The notes under the pieces are model-generated. The model was not told where the DNA came from. It searched no databases and worked only from the letters and a program-made list of their open reading frames with translations. DNA of 33,062 nt from Rhodanobacteraceae bacterium (GTDB taxonomy: Bacteria; Acidobacteriota; Terriglobia; Terriglobales; Acidobacteriaceae). This document shows positions 17,650 through 27,191 of the stretch, one piece after another. The stretch is taken from NCBI GenBank assembly GCA_903970285.1, contig CAJCHN010000090.1:1-33062 (forward strand), in the 5' to 3' direction. Within the stretch, counting starts at the first letter, position 1, and the number at the start of each line of letters is the position of its first letter. A program made the translations under genes and the position numbers.

Positions 17650-19254
17650 ATGTCTAATTTTCGCTTCAAGCACGAGACCATTCTCGCAGCGTTTGCCACG
17701 TCGACCCTGCTCCTGGCCGGCTGCCGCGTCGGACCGAAGTATGTGAGGCCGGCAACGCCACCGCCGCCAGCCTTCAAGGAGGCCGCGCCCGAGGCTTACT
17801 CCAACTCGCTGCCCGGCACCTGGCAGCCCGCCAAGCCGCAGGATGCGGTGCTGAAAGGCAAGTGGTGGGAGATCTTCAACGAGCCTGAGCTGAATACGCT
17901 CGAAGAACAACTCGACATCAACAACCAGAACATCGCGCAGTATTTTCAGAACTTCATGGCGGCCCGGGCCACGGTTCGGGAGTTCAAGGCGCAGCAGTAT
18001 CCGACCATTACGACGGCGCCCTCCTACAACCGCCAAAGAACTCCCGGTACGCTGCGCAATGCGGTCGCCACCAGCGCCGGCGGGACCACCGGCACGGGCG
18101 GGACGGGCACGGGCGGGACCGGGACAGGCACTACGTCGAGCGGGGTGGCGTCGACGAGCGGGACGACGTCGACCGTACTTTCGCTGCCCTTCGACGTCTC
18201 CTGGGAGCCTGATCTGTGGGGACGCATCGGCAATCAGATACGGGAGTACCAGTTCGCCGCACAGGTTTCCGCCGCCGATCTGGAGAACGAGCGGCTGACC
18301 GAGCAGGCCGACCTTGCCGAATACTATTTCGAGCTGCGGGGACAGGATGCGCTGCAGGATCTCTACAACCAGACCGTGGTCGCAGACCAGAAGATCGTGG
18401 ACCTGACCAAGGCGCTGTACGAGACCGGCATCGACGACGAGGTCTCGGTCGTGCAGGCGGAAGCGACGCTGCAGGGCGCGCAGGAGGCCGCGGCCGGCAT
18501 CGCGACCAATCGCGCCATCTACGAGCATGCGATCGCCACGCTGATCGGCAAGCCGGCTTCTAACTTCTCGCTGGCGGTGAAGAATCTGAGCACGCCGATC
18601 CCCGCGATTCCGGTCGGGGTGCCGTCGGAACTGCTGGAGCGGCGGCCCGACGTGGCGGCGGCCGAACGCACCCTCGCCGAAGCCAACGCGCTGATCGGCT
18701 ACGAGAAGGCAGCGTATTACCCGACGCTGTCGCTCACCGGCTCCGGCGGACTTGAGTCTTCGCTCATTACCACGCTGTTTTCGACGCCCGCCATCGCGTG
18801 GTCCGCGGGAGCGTCCGCATCAGAGACGATCTTCGACGCCGGTCTGCGCCGAGCGACGGTGGAGCAGTACACGGCGCAGTTCAACGCCGATGTGGCCGCC
18901 TACAAGCAGACGGTGCTGACTGCGTTTCAACAGGTGGAGGACTACATCGCCACGCTGCGCGCCACCTCGCAGCAGATGATTCGCGAAGACCAGGCGGTGA
19001 AGTCGGCGCAGCGGGCTTACGATCTTGAGACCGCGCGGTATGAGACCGGGGTCGATCCTTACATCAATGTGCTCTCCACCCAGACCACGCTGTTGACCGA
19101 TCAGACCCAGCAGGTCACCCTGCGCGTGAGCGAGATGACCGCCGCCGTAGAACTGGTGCAGGCACTGGGTGGAGGCTGGAACGCCGCGCAGCTTCCTGCT
19201 GCTACCGCGGTGAACAGCAAAGCCGCTGAGGACCAGGTGCGGAACACCCCGTAG
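17650..19254 (+). CDS. outer membrane efflux lipoprotein (NodT/OprM family)
   Basis: From the ATG at 17650 the protein has 534 residues. It begins with a lipoprotein signal (MSNFRFKHETILAAF, then LLLAGC) with the acylated Cys at 25, directly followed by RVGPKYVRP, the standard start of NodT-family outer membrane factors. Two TolC-like repeats follow, with WWEIFNEPELNTLEEQLDINN near 75 and the second-repeat motif ELLERRPDVAAAER-LAEANA near 325. It would form the trimeric exit duct for the RND pump. A Gly/Thr-rich insertion sits at about 140-173. An earlier ATG at 17593 has GGAGG nine bases upstream and overlaps the mdtC end, so translation may start there with a longer n-region. A hairpin terminator follows. 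Confidence 0.92.
   Translation: MSNFRFKHETILAAFATSTLLLAGCRVGPKYVRPATPPPPAFKEAAPEAYSNSLPGTWQPAKPQDAVLKGKWWEIFNEPELNTLEEQLDINNQNIAQYFQNFMAARATVREFKAQQYPTITTAPSYNRQRTPGTLRNAVATSAGGTTGTGGTGTGGTGTGTTSSGVASTSGTTSTVLSLPFDVSWEPDLWGRIGNQIREYQFAAQVSAADLENERLTEQADLAEYYFELRGQDALQDLYNQTVVADQKIVDLTKALYETGIDDEVSVVQAEATLQGAQEAAAGIATNRAIYEHAIATLIGKPASNFSLAVKNLSTPIPAIPVGVPSELLERRPDVAAAERTLAEANALIGYEKAAYYPTLSLTGSGGLESSLITTLFSTPAIAWSAGASASETIFDAGLRRATVEQYTAQFNADVAAYKQTVLTAFQQVEDYIATLRATSQQMIREDQAVKSAQRAYDLETARYETGVDPYINVLSTQTTLLTDQTQQVTLRVSEMTAAVELVQALGGGWNAAQLPAATAVNSKAAEDQVRNTP
18090..18174 (+). repeat. Gly/Thr-rich low-complexity insertion in the outer membrane factor
   Basis: The GGCACGGGCGGGAC unit occurs twice at 18090-18119 with a 15-base period, and is followed by ACG/TCG-rich sequence. 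It encodes GTGGTGTGGTGTG and then a Ser/Thr stretch between two strands of the first TolC-like repeat, where the family normally has a short loop. Confidence 0.7.
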
Positions 19255-19278
19255 GAAGCGGATTGAGTCTGCAAAGCA

Positions 19279-19308
19279 AAACGGCCTCCGCAAGAGCGAA
19301 GGCCGTTT
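19279..19308. terminator. bidirectional hairpin terminator between the RND operon and atpE
   Basis: AAACGGCCT at 19279-19287 pairs perfectly with AGGCCGTTT at 19300-19308 around a 12-base loop. The stem ends in A on one side and T on the other, so it can act for both converging transcripts: the efflux operon (stop at 19254) and the F0 operon (stop at 19326). Confidence 0.85.
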
Positions 19309-19325
19309 CGCGTCACAGAGATCGA

Positions 19326-19637
19326 TTAGTGCGTCTTGAGGAACAGCAGCACGAAGGTGAAAAGGGTGAGCGACTCGATGAAGGCGAGGCCGAGGATCAG
19401 GAACACGAAGATGCCAGGCCGGGCACCCGGGTTGCGAGCCAGCGCTTCGGCAGCCGAGGCGGTTGCCCGGCCCTGCCCGAGACCGCAGAGACCGGCGGCC
19501 AGACCCATACCGATACCGACCGCGAGGGCGTCGTAGCTGACACCGCCGCCGGTCGCCTGGGCGCACGCGGGCGTCGCAAAACAAATCGCGGCCAGCGTCA
19601 TGAAGAGATACCTCGAGAACTGCAGCAAACGAACCAT
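19326..19637 (-). CDS. atpE: F0F1 ATP synthase subunit c
   Basis: 103 residues. A cleavable-looking signal peptide (about 1-26, ending in ATPACAQA) precedes the c-subunit hairpin. Helix one contains the Gly repeat GIGMGLAAGLCGLGQG, the loop has ARNPGA, and helix two has the ion-binding glutamate in FIESLTLF. Subunit c forms the rotor ring of the proton- or sodium-driven ATP synthase. Gln in GLGQG and Ser after the Glu are present, but the Thr and Tyr of the full sodium motif are replaced (ESLTLF), so the coupling ion is uncertain and protons are more likely. The ATG at 19635-19637 is preceded by AGAGGAGC six bases upstream. It is the last gene of the F0 operon; no F1 genes or b/delta subunits follow. 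Confidence 0.95.
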   Translation of the reverse strand: MVRLLQFSRYLFMTLAAICFATPACAQATGGGVSYDALAVGIGMGLAAGLCGLGQGRATASAAEALARNPGARPGIFVFLILGLAFIESLTLFTFVLLFLKTH

Positions 19638-19771
19638 GAAAGCTCCTCTTGCCCCCGTCAGAGTGTTCGCCGCCAGTGGGTGGTTGATGCTCACCGTACT
19701 GGCACCCTCACGCTAAGCGGCGAGTCTTGCGTCCAGCCGAGAGGGGGCGCCCCGCGACCGGACAATCTTCC

Positions 19772-20503
19772 TTAGTGCTCGTGCGAGACTGCGAGCGACA
19801 GGTAGATCATCGCGAGCAACATAAAGACGTAAGCCTGGATGATGGCGACGCCGAAGTGGAGCGTCAAGAAGACCAACGGAACGCCGACCGGGATGAGCGA
19901 GAAGAACGCAAGCGTCACCATGTCGCCGGCAAACATATTCGCATAAAGACGGACGGTGAGTGAGAGCACACGGGCGCAGTGCGAGATGACCTCGATCGGC
20001 AGCATCAGCCAGTAAAGCCACCACACGGGTCCAAGGAACTGCTTGATGTAGCCCAGGCCGTTGGCGCGCACGCCATGGTAGTGGTAGTAGACGAAGGTGA
20101 CCAGCGCGAAACCAAGCGGCACCACCGCGTTGGCGGTTGGGGATTCAAGCCCCGGGACCAGGCCCATGAGGTTCGCGACCAGGATGAACAGGCCAAGCAC
20201 CGTGAGATAGGCGGTGAAGCGCTCGTAACCATGGCCGATGATCGATTCGCTCTGCTCGCCGATGAACTCGTGGGTCATCTCGGCCAGGTGCTGCACCGGC
20301 CCGGGTGTCTCGACCGAGAGGCTGAAGCGAACGACCACGAAGTAGAGCAACATGCCCACGAAGATGAGCAGCTCCATGGCGAAGGCGTTGGTGATCGGCG
20401 CCTGCGGGTAAGCCGGATGAACATGCACAGCCTGCAGCAGGCTATCGACCTGGGCGGAAAAGTGGTGATTCAGAAATCGCGTGAAAAGAAGCTGTGTAGG
20501 CAT
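19772..20503 (-). CDS. atpB: F0F1 ATP synthase subunit a
   Basis: 243 residues with five to six hydrophobic helices. The segment ARVLSLTVRLYANMFAGDMV at about 180-199 contains the essential stator arginine (in LTVRLYAN) that faces the subunit c carboxylate, and the final helices carry a conserved Gln (HFGVAIIQAYVF, about 218-229). The subunit forms the ion half-channels. The GLVPGLESPTAN motif around 114-125 is also typical. The gene lies 33 bases after the atpI-like gene and 134 bases before atpE; that gap holds no recognised gene. Start ATG at 20501-20503. Confidence 0.96.
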   Translation of the reverse strand: MPTQLLFTRFLNHHFSAQVDSLLQAVHVHPAYPQAPITNAFAMELLIFVGMLLYFVVVRFSLSVETPGPVQHLAEMTHEFIGEQSESIIGHGYERFTAYLTVLGLFILVANLMGLVPGLESPTANAVVPLGFALVTFVYYHYHGVRANGLGYIKQFLGPVWWLYWLMLPIEVISHCARVLSLTVRLYANMFAGDMVTLAFFSLIPVGVPLVFLTLHFGVAIIQAYVFMLLAMIYLSLAVSHEH

Positions 20504-20536
20504 GATTTTGGTTGTGAAAAATCGGCTCCGCTGCGG

Positions 20537-20959
20537 CTAGATCGTCCAGCGCTTCATCAGGCGGATCGCCTCGATGGTGAGTGAAAGCACACCCAGACCG
20601 AGACCTGCCGCAAGCGCGAAGACGGTGCCGTTCAGATACCTAAGACTAGCATAGAGCACCAGCACAGTAGCCCCGAGGCGCAGGAAGAAACCGACCAGGA
20701 TCATGCCCACCGGCCGGGGCGTTCCGCCCGCGTCCATACGTTCCATGACGGCGGTCATCAAGCGCAACCACTCCCACAACGAGGCGGCCGAAATGGCCGC
20801 GCCGATCACCACCAGCAGCGAGCTCTGCCAGCCGAACTTCCACCAGAACAACGCCGCCGCGACGACGCAAAAGACCGCCAGCAGTCGCATGGAGGCCAGC
20901 ATGGTGTGGCGGAAGTCCGCGTCGGTCAGACCAGCGGTCCACTTGGAATCGATCGTCAT
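20537..20959 (-). CDS. atpI: ATP synthase subunit I-like membrane protein
   Basis: 140 residues with four hydrophobic segments (about 23-40, 45-60, 80-101 and 108-125) and little else conserved. The position between an AtpZ-like gene and atpB matches the AtpI slot of F0 operons, where AtpI assists c-ring assembly or magnesium supply. Sequence alone would not identify it, because AtpI proteins are very divergent. The ATG at 20957-20959 has GAGAGG upstream, and the atpZ stop codon (20962-20964) lies just two bases before it, so translation is coupled. A longer open frame runs upstream but overlaps atpZ and is not credible. Confidence 0.75.
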   Translation of the reverse strand: MTIDSKWTAGLTDADFRHTMLASMRLLAVFCVVAAALFWWKFGWQSSLLVVIGAAISAASLWEWLRLMTAVMERMDAGGTPRPVGMILVGFFLRLGATVLVLYASLRYLNGTVFALAAGLGLGVLSLTIEAIRLMKRWTI

Positions 20960-20961
20960 CG

Positions 20962-21207
20962 TCAGTCGCCTCTCTTCAGGTAGCGCGAAGCGGTGTGAAA
21001 CATCTGGATAAACCCTCCGGCAGCCCCCAGCAGGATGCCGAGGACGCCAATCCAGTGCTGATGAAAGTGGCGATCGAGGGCGCTGCCCAGGAGCAGACCG
21101 ACGAAGCACCCGAGCGGAATGGCCAGGGCAAGCTGAATCATCGACTCGGCTTTTACCAAGTCGCGCAGGCTGCCCCCGCTGGATTTGGATTTGGGTGTGT
21201 CGTCCAT
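20962..21207 (-). CDS. atpZ: AtpZ/AtpI-family F0 accessory protein
   Basis: 81 residues. A short polar N-terminus is followed by LVKAESMIQLALAIPLGCFVGLLLGSALDRHF, then WIGVLGILLGAAGGFIQMF, two membrane helices linked by a short charged turn; the G-x-x-x-G and D-R pattern is characteristic of the AtpZ/AtpI (putative F0F1-ATPase subunit, Ca2+/Mg2+ transporter) family. These small proteins support assembly of the c ring. I use the ATG at 21205-21207; upstream codons in the open frame are low complexity and overlap the lysS start region. It heads the F0 operon and is divergent from lysS, with 94 bases between them for both promoters. Confidence 0.8.
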   Translation of the reverse strand: MDDTPKSKSSGGSLRDLVKAESMIQLALAIPLGCFVGLLLGSALDRHFHQHWIGVLGILLGAAGGFIQMFHTASRYLKRGD

Positions 21208-21301
21208 CGCTGAGTTACTCTCCGCTGCTCCATTATTGCGCGGCCGGGCACACGGGAGCGCCGGGCCTCGACGCGATACTCTGGAGGAGTGAGGATGAGA
21301 C

Positions 21302-23068
<1,767 letters not shown>

Positions 23069-23158
23069 GCGAAGCGGAGACATGCGAGTGGCTATGCTCT
23101 TCTGCATGCAGGAATGCTACTTCCCTTTCAGCTCCGCAGCCTGAGCGGAACAGCTCGC

Positions 23159-23542
23159 TCAGGCGGTCTCCGCTTTCTTCATCTTCTTGGTTAAAGCCGC
23201 GATCGTGGTGCCATTCATGGCGGCGATCGCGTCACCCCGCGAGCGCTGCAGCAGGTTATCGGTGGCGCGATCGCCGGCCGCTGGCCACTCCCCTCCAACC
23301 GCCGCGAAGACATCGCCAAAGCCGATGGACTTGGCCGAGGTCCTAAGCTGCGCTCCCCCTTGAGGACCTTTGCGCTGGATGATAAAACCTGCGTTGTGCA
23401 GCGCGGGAAAGACCCGCCGGACCATCACCGGACTGGTCTTCAGCGCTGCCGCGATGGTGGCAGACGTGTGCATCGAACCAGGCGCCTGAGCCAGATGCGC
23501 GAGGACACGAAGGCTTAAACCGAATCTGCCATTCTGCGCCAT
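23159..23542 (-). CDS. Rrf2-family transcriptional regulator without cysteines
   Basis: 127 residues. The N-terminal winged helix-turn-helix is clear: LSLRVLAHLAQAPG, then SATIAAALKTSPVMVRRVFP (about 27-46), the recognition helix, and the wing with GGAQL. A short helical tail follows. Rrf2 proteins such as IscR and NsrR usually sense iron-sulfur clusters through three cysteines; this protein has no cysteine at all, so it belongs to the cluster-free group similar to YwnA or CymR. The ATG at 23540-23542 is the likely start; the GTG five codons upstream is an alternative. It follows the small membrane protein gene on the same strand by 34 bases. Its targets are unknown. Confidence 0.85.
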   Translation of the reverse strand: MAQNGRFGLSLRVLAHLAQAPGSMHTSATIAAALKTSPVMVRRVFPALHNAGFIIQRKGPQGGAQLRTSAKSIGFGDVFAAVGGEWPAAGDRATDNLLQRSRGDAIAAMNGTTIAALTKKMKKAETA

Positions 23543-23576
23543 GGGAGAAGTTACCACAAGCAGGGCCGAGGGTAGA

Positions 23577-23972
23577 TCAGGAAGTCGCCAGGCGGCGCGC
23601 TTGTTGCACCCGGTAAACGTATGCGCCGCCGATATTGCACCCGAACGGAGCGATCAGCATCAGCGCCTGATACCAGCCAGGCTGCCCGCCATGGTAACCA
23701 TGATACGACAACACTCCGAGAAGCAAGACAATGCCGGCCAGCACGACCCCATGAAGAAGCGGCCGCCGGGGCGCCAGCCGAGCCGTCACCCAGCCGCCGG
23801 CAGTGGCCGCCAACAGGCTATAGGCCACGTTGAGCGCGAGGTAGCCCGGCGCCGGGTGGCCGGACTTCAGGTGCAGCAGCCACACAGCGAACAGCGTGCA
23901 TCCGATCACCATGACGAACATGACCACCAACCCTGCAAACAGGGCAGCCAGGGAACGCAGGAAGGATGCCAT
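23577..23972 (-). CDS. four-helix membrane protein, unknown function
   Basis: 131 residues with four predicted membrane helices: about 6-32 (LAALFAGLVVMFVMVIGCTLFAV region), 44-64, 72-88 and 100-120. A Gly/Ala-rich GWVTARLAPRRP turn separates the second and third helices. I recognise no catalytic motif. The ATG at 23970-23972 has GAGCGAGG upstream. The gene precedes the Rrf2 regulator by 34 bases, so the regulator may be co-transcribed with it and control it. It is divergent from the YmdB-like gene. Confidence 0.7.
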   Translation of the reverse strand: MASFLRSLAALFAGLVVMFVMVIGCTLFAVWLLHLKSGHPAPGYLALNVAYSLLAATAGGWVTARLAPRRPLLHGVVLAGIVLLLGVLSYHGYHGGQPGWYQALMLIAPFGCNIGGAYVYRVQQARRLATS

Positions 23973-24105
23973 GCGACGGCCTCGCTCTTTCGAAATTAGA
24001 ACCGGAGAGGAACGAGAGAAGCATACCCGATGTTAACCAGAGCAGCATTCGCGGCCAGCGCAGCCTGCGGCGAGAGGCCCGGCGCGAATCTGCTAGCCTT
24101 CGAAA

Positions 24106-24900
24106 GTGAAGATATTGTTTGTTGGGGACATCTTTGGTTCGGCGGGCCGTCACATCGTTCGTGAACACCTGCCTCACCTGCTCGAAACGCATTCCGTCGA
24201 TCTCCTGATCGTGAACGGAGAGAACGCCGCCGGCGGATTCGGCATTACACCATCGATCGCGGAAGACCTCTTCGATCTGGGCGCGCACGTCATCACCACC
24301 GGGAATCACATCTGGGATAAGCGCGAGATCTTTGAATACATGAACGTTCCGTCGGACTCCCACGCGCGTGGCCGGCGCATTCTGCGGCCCGCGAACTACG
24401 CCGTCACCACGCCCGGCTTCGGTGTGTACGAGGGGGTGCTGGCCGACGGTCAAGCTTACGCGGTATTCAACCTGCAGGGCCGCGTCTTCATGTCGTCGTG
24501 CGACGATCCCTTTCGCAAAGCAGACGAACTGCTGTCGAAGATCAAAGCGAAGGTCATTCTGCTGGACGTGCACGCCGAAGCCACCAGCGAAAAAGTGGCT
24601 CTGGGGTGGTACCTGGATGGACGTGTGACCGCGGTGCTCGGCACCCACACCCACATCCCGACGGCGGACGAGCGCCTTTTGCCGCAGGGCACGGCTTACC
24701 AGACCGACGTGGGCATGTCCGGACCCTACGATTCCGTCATCGGGGTCGAGAGGGAGCTGGTTTTGCAGCGCTTCCTCACCGGCATGCCGGGGAAGTTTGA
24801 ACCTGCCAAGGCCAACCCAAAGCTCTGCGCAACTCTGATCGAGTGCGATGGAGCGACCGGTCGAGCGTGCCGTATTCAGCGCATCATGCTTGGAGAATGA
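24106..24900 (+). CDS. YmdB-type metallophosphoesterase (cyclic nucleotide phosphodiesterase)
   Basis: 264 residues of the YmdB family (TIGR00282). Metal-binding motifs appear in order: VGDIFGSAG at about 6-14, VNGENAAGGFG at 36-46, TTGNHIWD at 64-71, LDVHAEATSEK at about 149-159 and LGTHTHIPTADERLLP at about 175-190. YmdB of Bacillus hydrolyses 2',3'-cyclic nucleotides and influences biofilm and motility decisions. The length matches the family exactly. The start is GTG at 24106, where the protein begins MKILFVGDIFG. The last 17 bases overlap the tail of the EAL gene on the opposite strand. Confidence 0.93.
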   Translation: MKILFVGDIFGSAGRHIVREHLPHLLETHSVDLLIVNGENAAGGFGITPSIAEDLFDLGAHVITTGNHIWDKREIFEYMNVPSDSHARGRRILRPANYAVTTPGFGVYEGVLADGQAYAVFNLQGRVFMSSCDDPFRKADELLSKIKAKVILLDVHAEATSEKVALGWYLDGRVTAVLGTHTHIPTADERLLPQGTAYQTDVGMSGPYDSVIGVERELVLQRFLTGMPGKFEPAKANPKLCATLIECDGATGRACRIQRIMLGE

Positions 24901-25720
24901 GGGCGGAGAGCGGCTCGGGACCGAAATTGGCCAGCAGGCTGCTGCGCACTCCGTGCGGACGGCGGCGCATCGGCGCGTCCACACCCCACACGGTTTCGAC
25001 CGGAAGCTGGTTCACGACGGGATGCGAAAACAGGTATCCCTGCATCAGCGGAACGCCCAATTCCAGCAGCATTGCGCACTCCGCCTCCGTCTCGATGCCC
25101 TCCGCGATCAGCCGAATATCGAGCGCCTCGCAGCATCCGACGAATGCCGCAACGAACTTCTGCCGCGTGAAGGAGGTGTCGATGCCGCGCACCAGAGAAC
25201 GATCCAGCTTGAGCACCTCGGGGTGACATTCGACCAGGGCAGCGACACCTGAGTAACCGGCTCCGAAATCGTCCATGCCGGTGGCGAAGCCGGCCCTGCG
25301 GTTCCGTTCCATCAACTGCTTGTACTCCGCAATCGAGAGCCGATGTTCTTCGGTGAACTCCAGCAGAATGTTGGCTGGCAGGAGACCAAGATTCTTTGCC
25401 GTCTTCGCGACAAAATCGCTGTTCAGCGCATCGGGATGCAGGTCAGGCTGCACGTTGAGGCATAAGGACGCGCCCAGCTCGGCGATTCCAAGGCGCGCGG
25501 CGAGCTGGATGGTGGCCTCCGCGGACTGGCGGTGGAATACGCGCAGCGCGGCGGCATCCAGATGCCCGATCAGTTGCGGGTAACTTGTTCCGTCGGTTCC
25601 CCGGGTCAGAGCTTCATAAGCGAGGATCGTCCGCTTTGCGACGTCGACAATTGGCTGAAACGCGGTCTGGAAAGCAGGCAGATTAAACGGACCCGAGCCC
25701 CCGACGTACCCTCTGCCCAT
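24884..25720 (-). CDS. EAL-domain c-di-GMP phosphodiesterase
   Basis: 278 residues made almost entirely of one EAL domain. The catalytic set is intact: YEALTRG near 35 (the EAL glutamate), LCLNVQP (Asn), LLEFTEE (Glu), MDDFGAGYSG (two Asp), LKLDRSLV (Lys), LIAEGIETEAE (Glu) and LMQGYLFSHP (Gln). An active enzyme would linearise c-di-GMP to pGpG, lowering the signal that promotes surface growth. There is no sensor, GGDEF or membrane segment, so it should be soluble and regulated by expression or partners. The last about 35 residues are outside the domain. The ATG at 25718-25720 has GAGGTG upstream. It converges with the YmdB-like gene and overlaps its end by 17 bases. Confidence 0.92.
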   Translation of the reverse strand: MGRGYVGGSGPFNLPAFQTAFQPIVDVAKRTILAYEALTRGTDGTSYPQLIGHLDAAALRVFHRQSAEATIQLAARLGIAELGASLCLNVQPDLHPDALNSDFVAKTAKNLGLLPANILLEFTEEHRLSIAEYKQLMERNRRAGFATGMDDFGAGYSGVAALVECHPEVLKLDRSLVRGIDTSFTRQKFVAAFVGCCEALDIRLIAEGIETEAECAMLLELGVPLMQGYLFSHPVVNQLPVETVWGVDAPMRRRPHGVRSSLLANFGPEPLSALILQA

Positions 25721-25861
25721 TTTCGAACACCTCACGTAACCACTTCAACAGTTACTAGGAAGTTCAAAGTTAGCCGATGGTGGCCCGTGACGCAACCACT
25801 ATTTGTGCAACTTTGGAGTGAACGATGCGTTCGATCAAACGATTGACTGCTTGCAGACAGA

Positions 25862-25885
25862 AAAGCCGCCCGGATGAGCGGCTTT
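25862..25885 (-). terminator. intrinsic terminator of the TPR protein gene
   Basis: AAAGCCGC (25862-25869) and GCGGCTTT (25878-25885) form an eight-pair stem around an eight-base loop. On the minus strand the stem is followed by CTTTTCT, just after the TPR gene stop at 25905. Confidence 0.8.
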
Positions 25886-25904
25886 CGTGGAGTGAGCGTG
25901 GTGG

Positions 25905-27191
25905 CTAGCGCCGGCGAACGGGCGGCTTCACCGGCCCCTTCTTGACCTCTTCCCCGTCGGACATCGTGATCATCAGCGGCTTCTGTGTGTACGAAGCCCA
26001 GATGCCCATCAGCGTGATCTTGCTTCCGACCGCGGGAACCGTCTTCAGCGGAGTCTTCATGTTAAAGGTGAAGTCTGCTGTCTTGGACTGCACCGCGTCG
26101 TCCGAATAGGCAACCTGGACCTGGTCCGGAGTCGCCGAGATCACGGTAGCATCGGGGATTTTGTCGCCCTTGCCCTTCACCGTAGCAAAGACCTTGTCCG
26201 CATCCTCCGGCTTGCCATTCGCCAGGATGAATTCCTTGTCGCTCAATGCAAGCGTCGCCAGGTCAGGAGTGGATGCAACCGTCTTCGCTGCGATGTCCGC
26301 ATCCGAAGGCGCCGGAACGATGGTGAACCCATCCGGCGGGTTCAGGTTTGCTTTGGCCGCCGTCACCACGGCGTCGTACCCGTCGGCGCCGCCGTGGTAC
26401 TTCTTGTAGCAATAGCTGGCCAGCGGCTGCAGTTGCGCCTGGAAGTTGGCTGGCGCATAGGACGCCGCACGCGTGGTGTAGAAGGTGCAGTTCACATAGT
26501 CCGGCGGGGTCGACAGATAATACGCCTGGCCGAGGTAGTAGGTATCCTGCAACGCGGTGCCAGGAGCCTGTGTCTGGGCGATGGGCGTTGCCGCCAGTTC
26601 CGACTTGAAGGCGGATATCGCGCCCGCGTAATCCTTCTTGGCCAGGTCGTCGTTGCCGATGGTGCTGTAGAACGTCGGGAAGATCTTTGCCGTCTGGGCA
26701 GAGAAATCACTGTCGGAGACGCTTGCCGGCTTGGTCACGGCGAGCCCCTTCTGAGCGTAGCTGGCCGCGGCATCCAGATCCGCCTGGTGCGCCGCGGGGT
26801 CCTTCTCGTTAGCCGCCTGCTGCGAACGGAAGACGGCCTCCACGGTCAGCGCCTGCAGGTTGTTCGGGTCAAGCTGCAGCACCTTGTCGGCGGTGCTGAT
26901 TGCCTTCGCCGCGTCGAAACTGCTGTAGTCGATCATGAGCCGCACCAGCACGTCCTGTTTCACTGCGGATTTCGGGTATTTGGTCAGGTAGGCCTCAAGC
27001 GCGGGCGCCTGCGTTTGCGGCGTCGTCTGCTTGTTGACCGCGTTATCGTAATCCTGGTATTCGGCCGGATCCATCTGGATCTGGCCCGATGCCGGAGCAG
27101 CCTGGGCAAAGCCGGTGGCGAAGTGTGACAGGACACCGGGAGCAGCAAACAACGCGGTTGCTGCCAGAAAGGACGAGACTGCCTTCTTCAT
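25905..27191 (-). CDS. exported TPR-repeat protein
   Basis: 428 residues. The signal peptide is clear (hydrophobic SFLAATALFAAPGVLSHFA at 6-24, with cleavage near AQAAP). The mature N-terminal half contains tetratricopeptide-like helices: ALEAYLTKYPKSA at about 64-76, AISTADKVLQLDPNNLQAL at about 97-115, and AISAFKSELAATP at about 188-200. The C-terminal part, from about 330, is a beta-rich module of unknown type (VISATPDQVQVAYS, and GSKITLMGIWASYTQKP near the end) with a basic RRR tail. TPR proteins are usually scaffolds; the periplasmic location fits envelope assembly or transport. The ATG has GAGGAGCTC seven bases upstream. It is monocistronic, with a terminator downstream. I associate the arrangement with Acidobacteriota, but no function is known. 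Confidence 0.85.
   Translation of the reverse strand: MKKAVSSFLAATALFAAPGVLSHFATGFAQAAPASGQIQMDPAEYQDYDNAVNKQTTPQTQAPALEAYLTKYPKSAVKQDVLVRLMIDYSSFDAAKAISTADKVLQLDPNNLQALTVEAVFRSQQAANEKDPAAHQADLDAAASYAQKGLAVTKPASVSDSDFSAQTAKIFPTFYSTIGNDDLAKKDYAGAISAFKSELAATPIAQTQAPGTALQDTYYLGQAYYLSTPPDYVNCTFYTTRAASYAPANFQAQLQPLASYCYKKYHGGADGYDAVVTAAKANLNPPDGFTIVPAPSDADIAAKTVASTPDLATLALSDKEFILANGKPEDADKVFATVKGKGDKIPDATVISATPDQVQVAYSDDAVQSKTADFTFNMKTPLKTVPAVGSKITLMGIWASYTQKPLMITMSDGEEVKKGPVKPPVRRR

Noticed and set aside
23818..24984. 388-codon minus-strand open frame
   Set aside because: Antisense to the YmdB-like gene, which has all metal-binding motifs; it also crosses the intergenic region.
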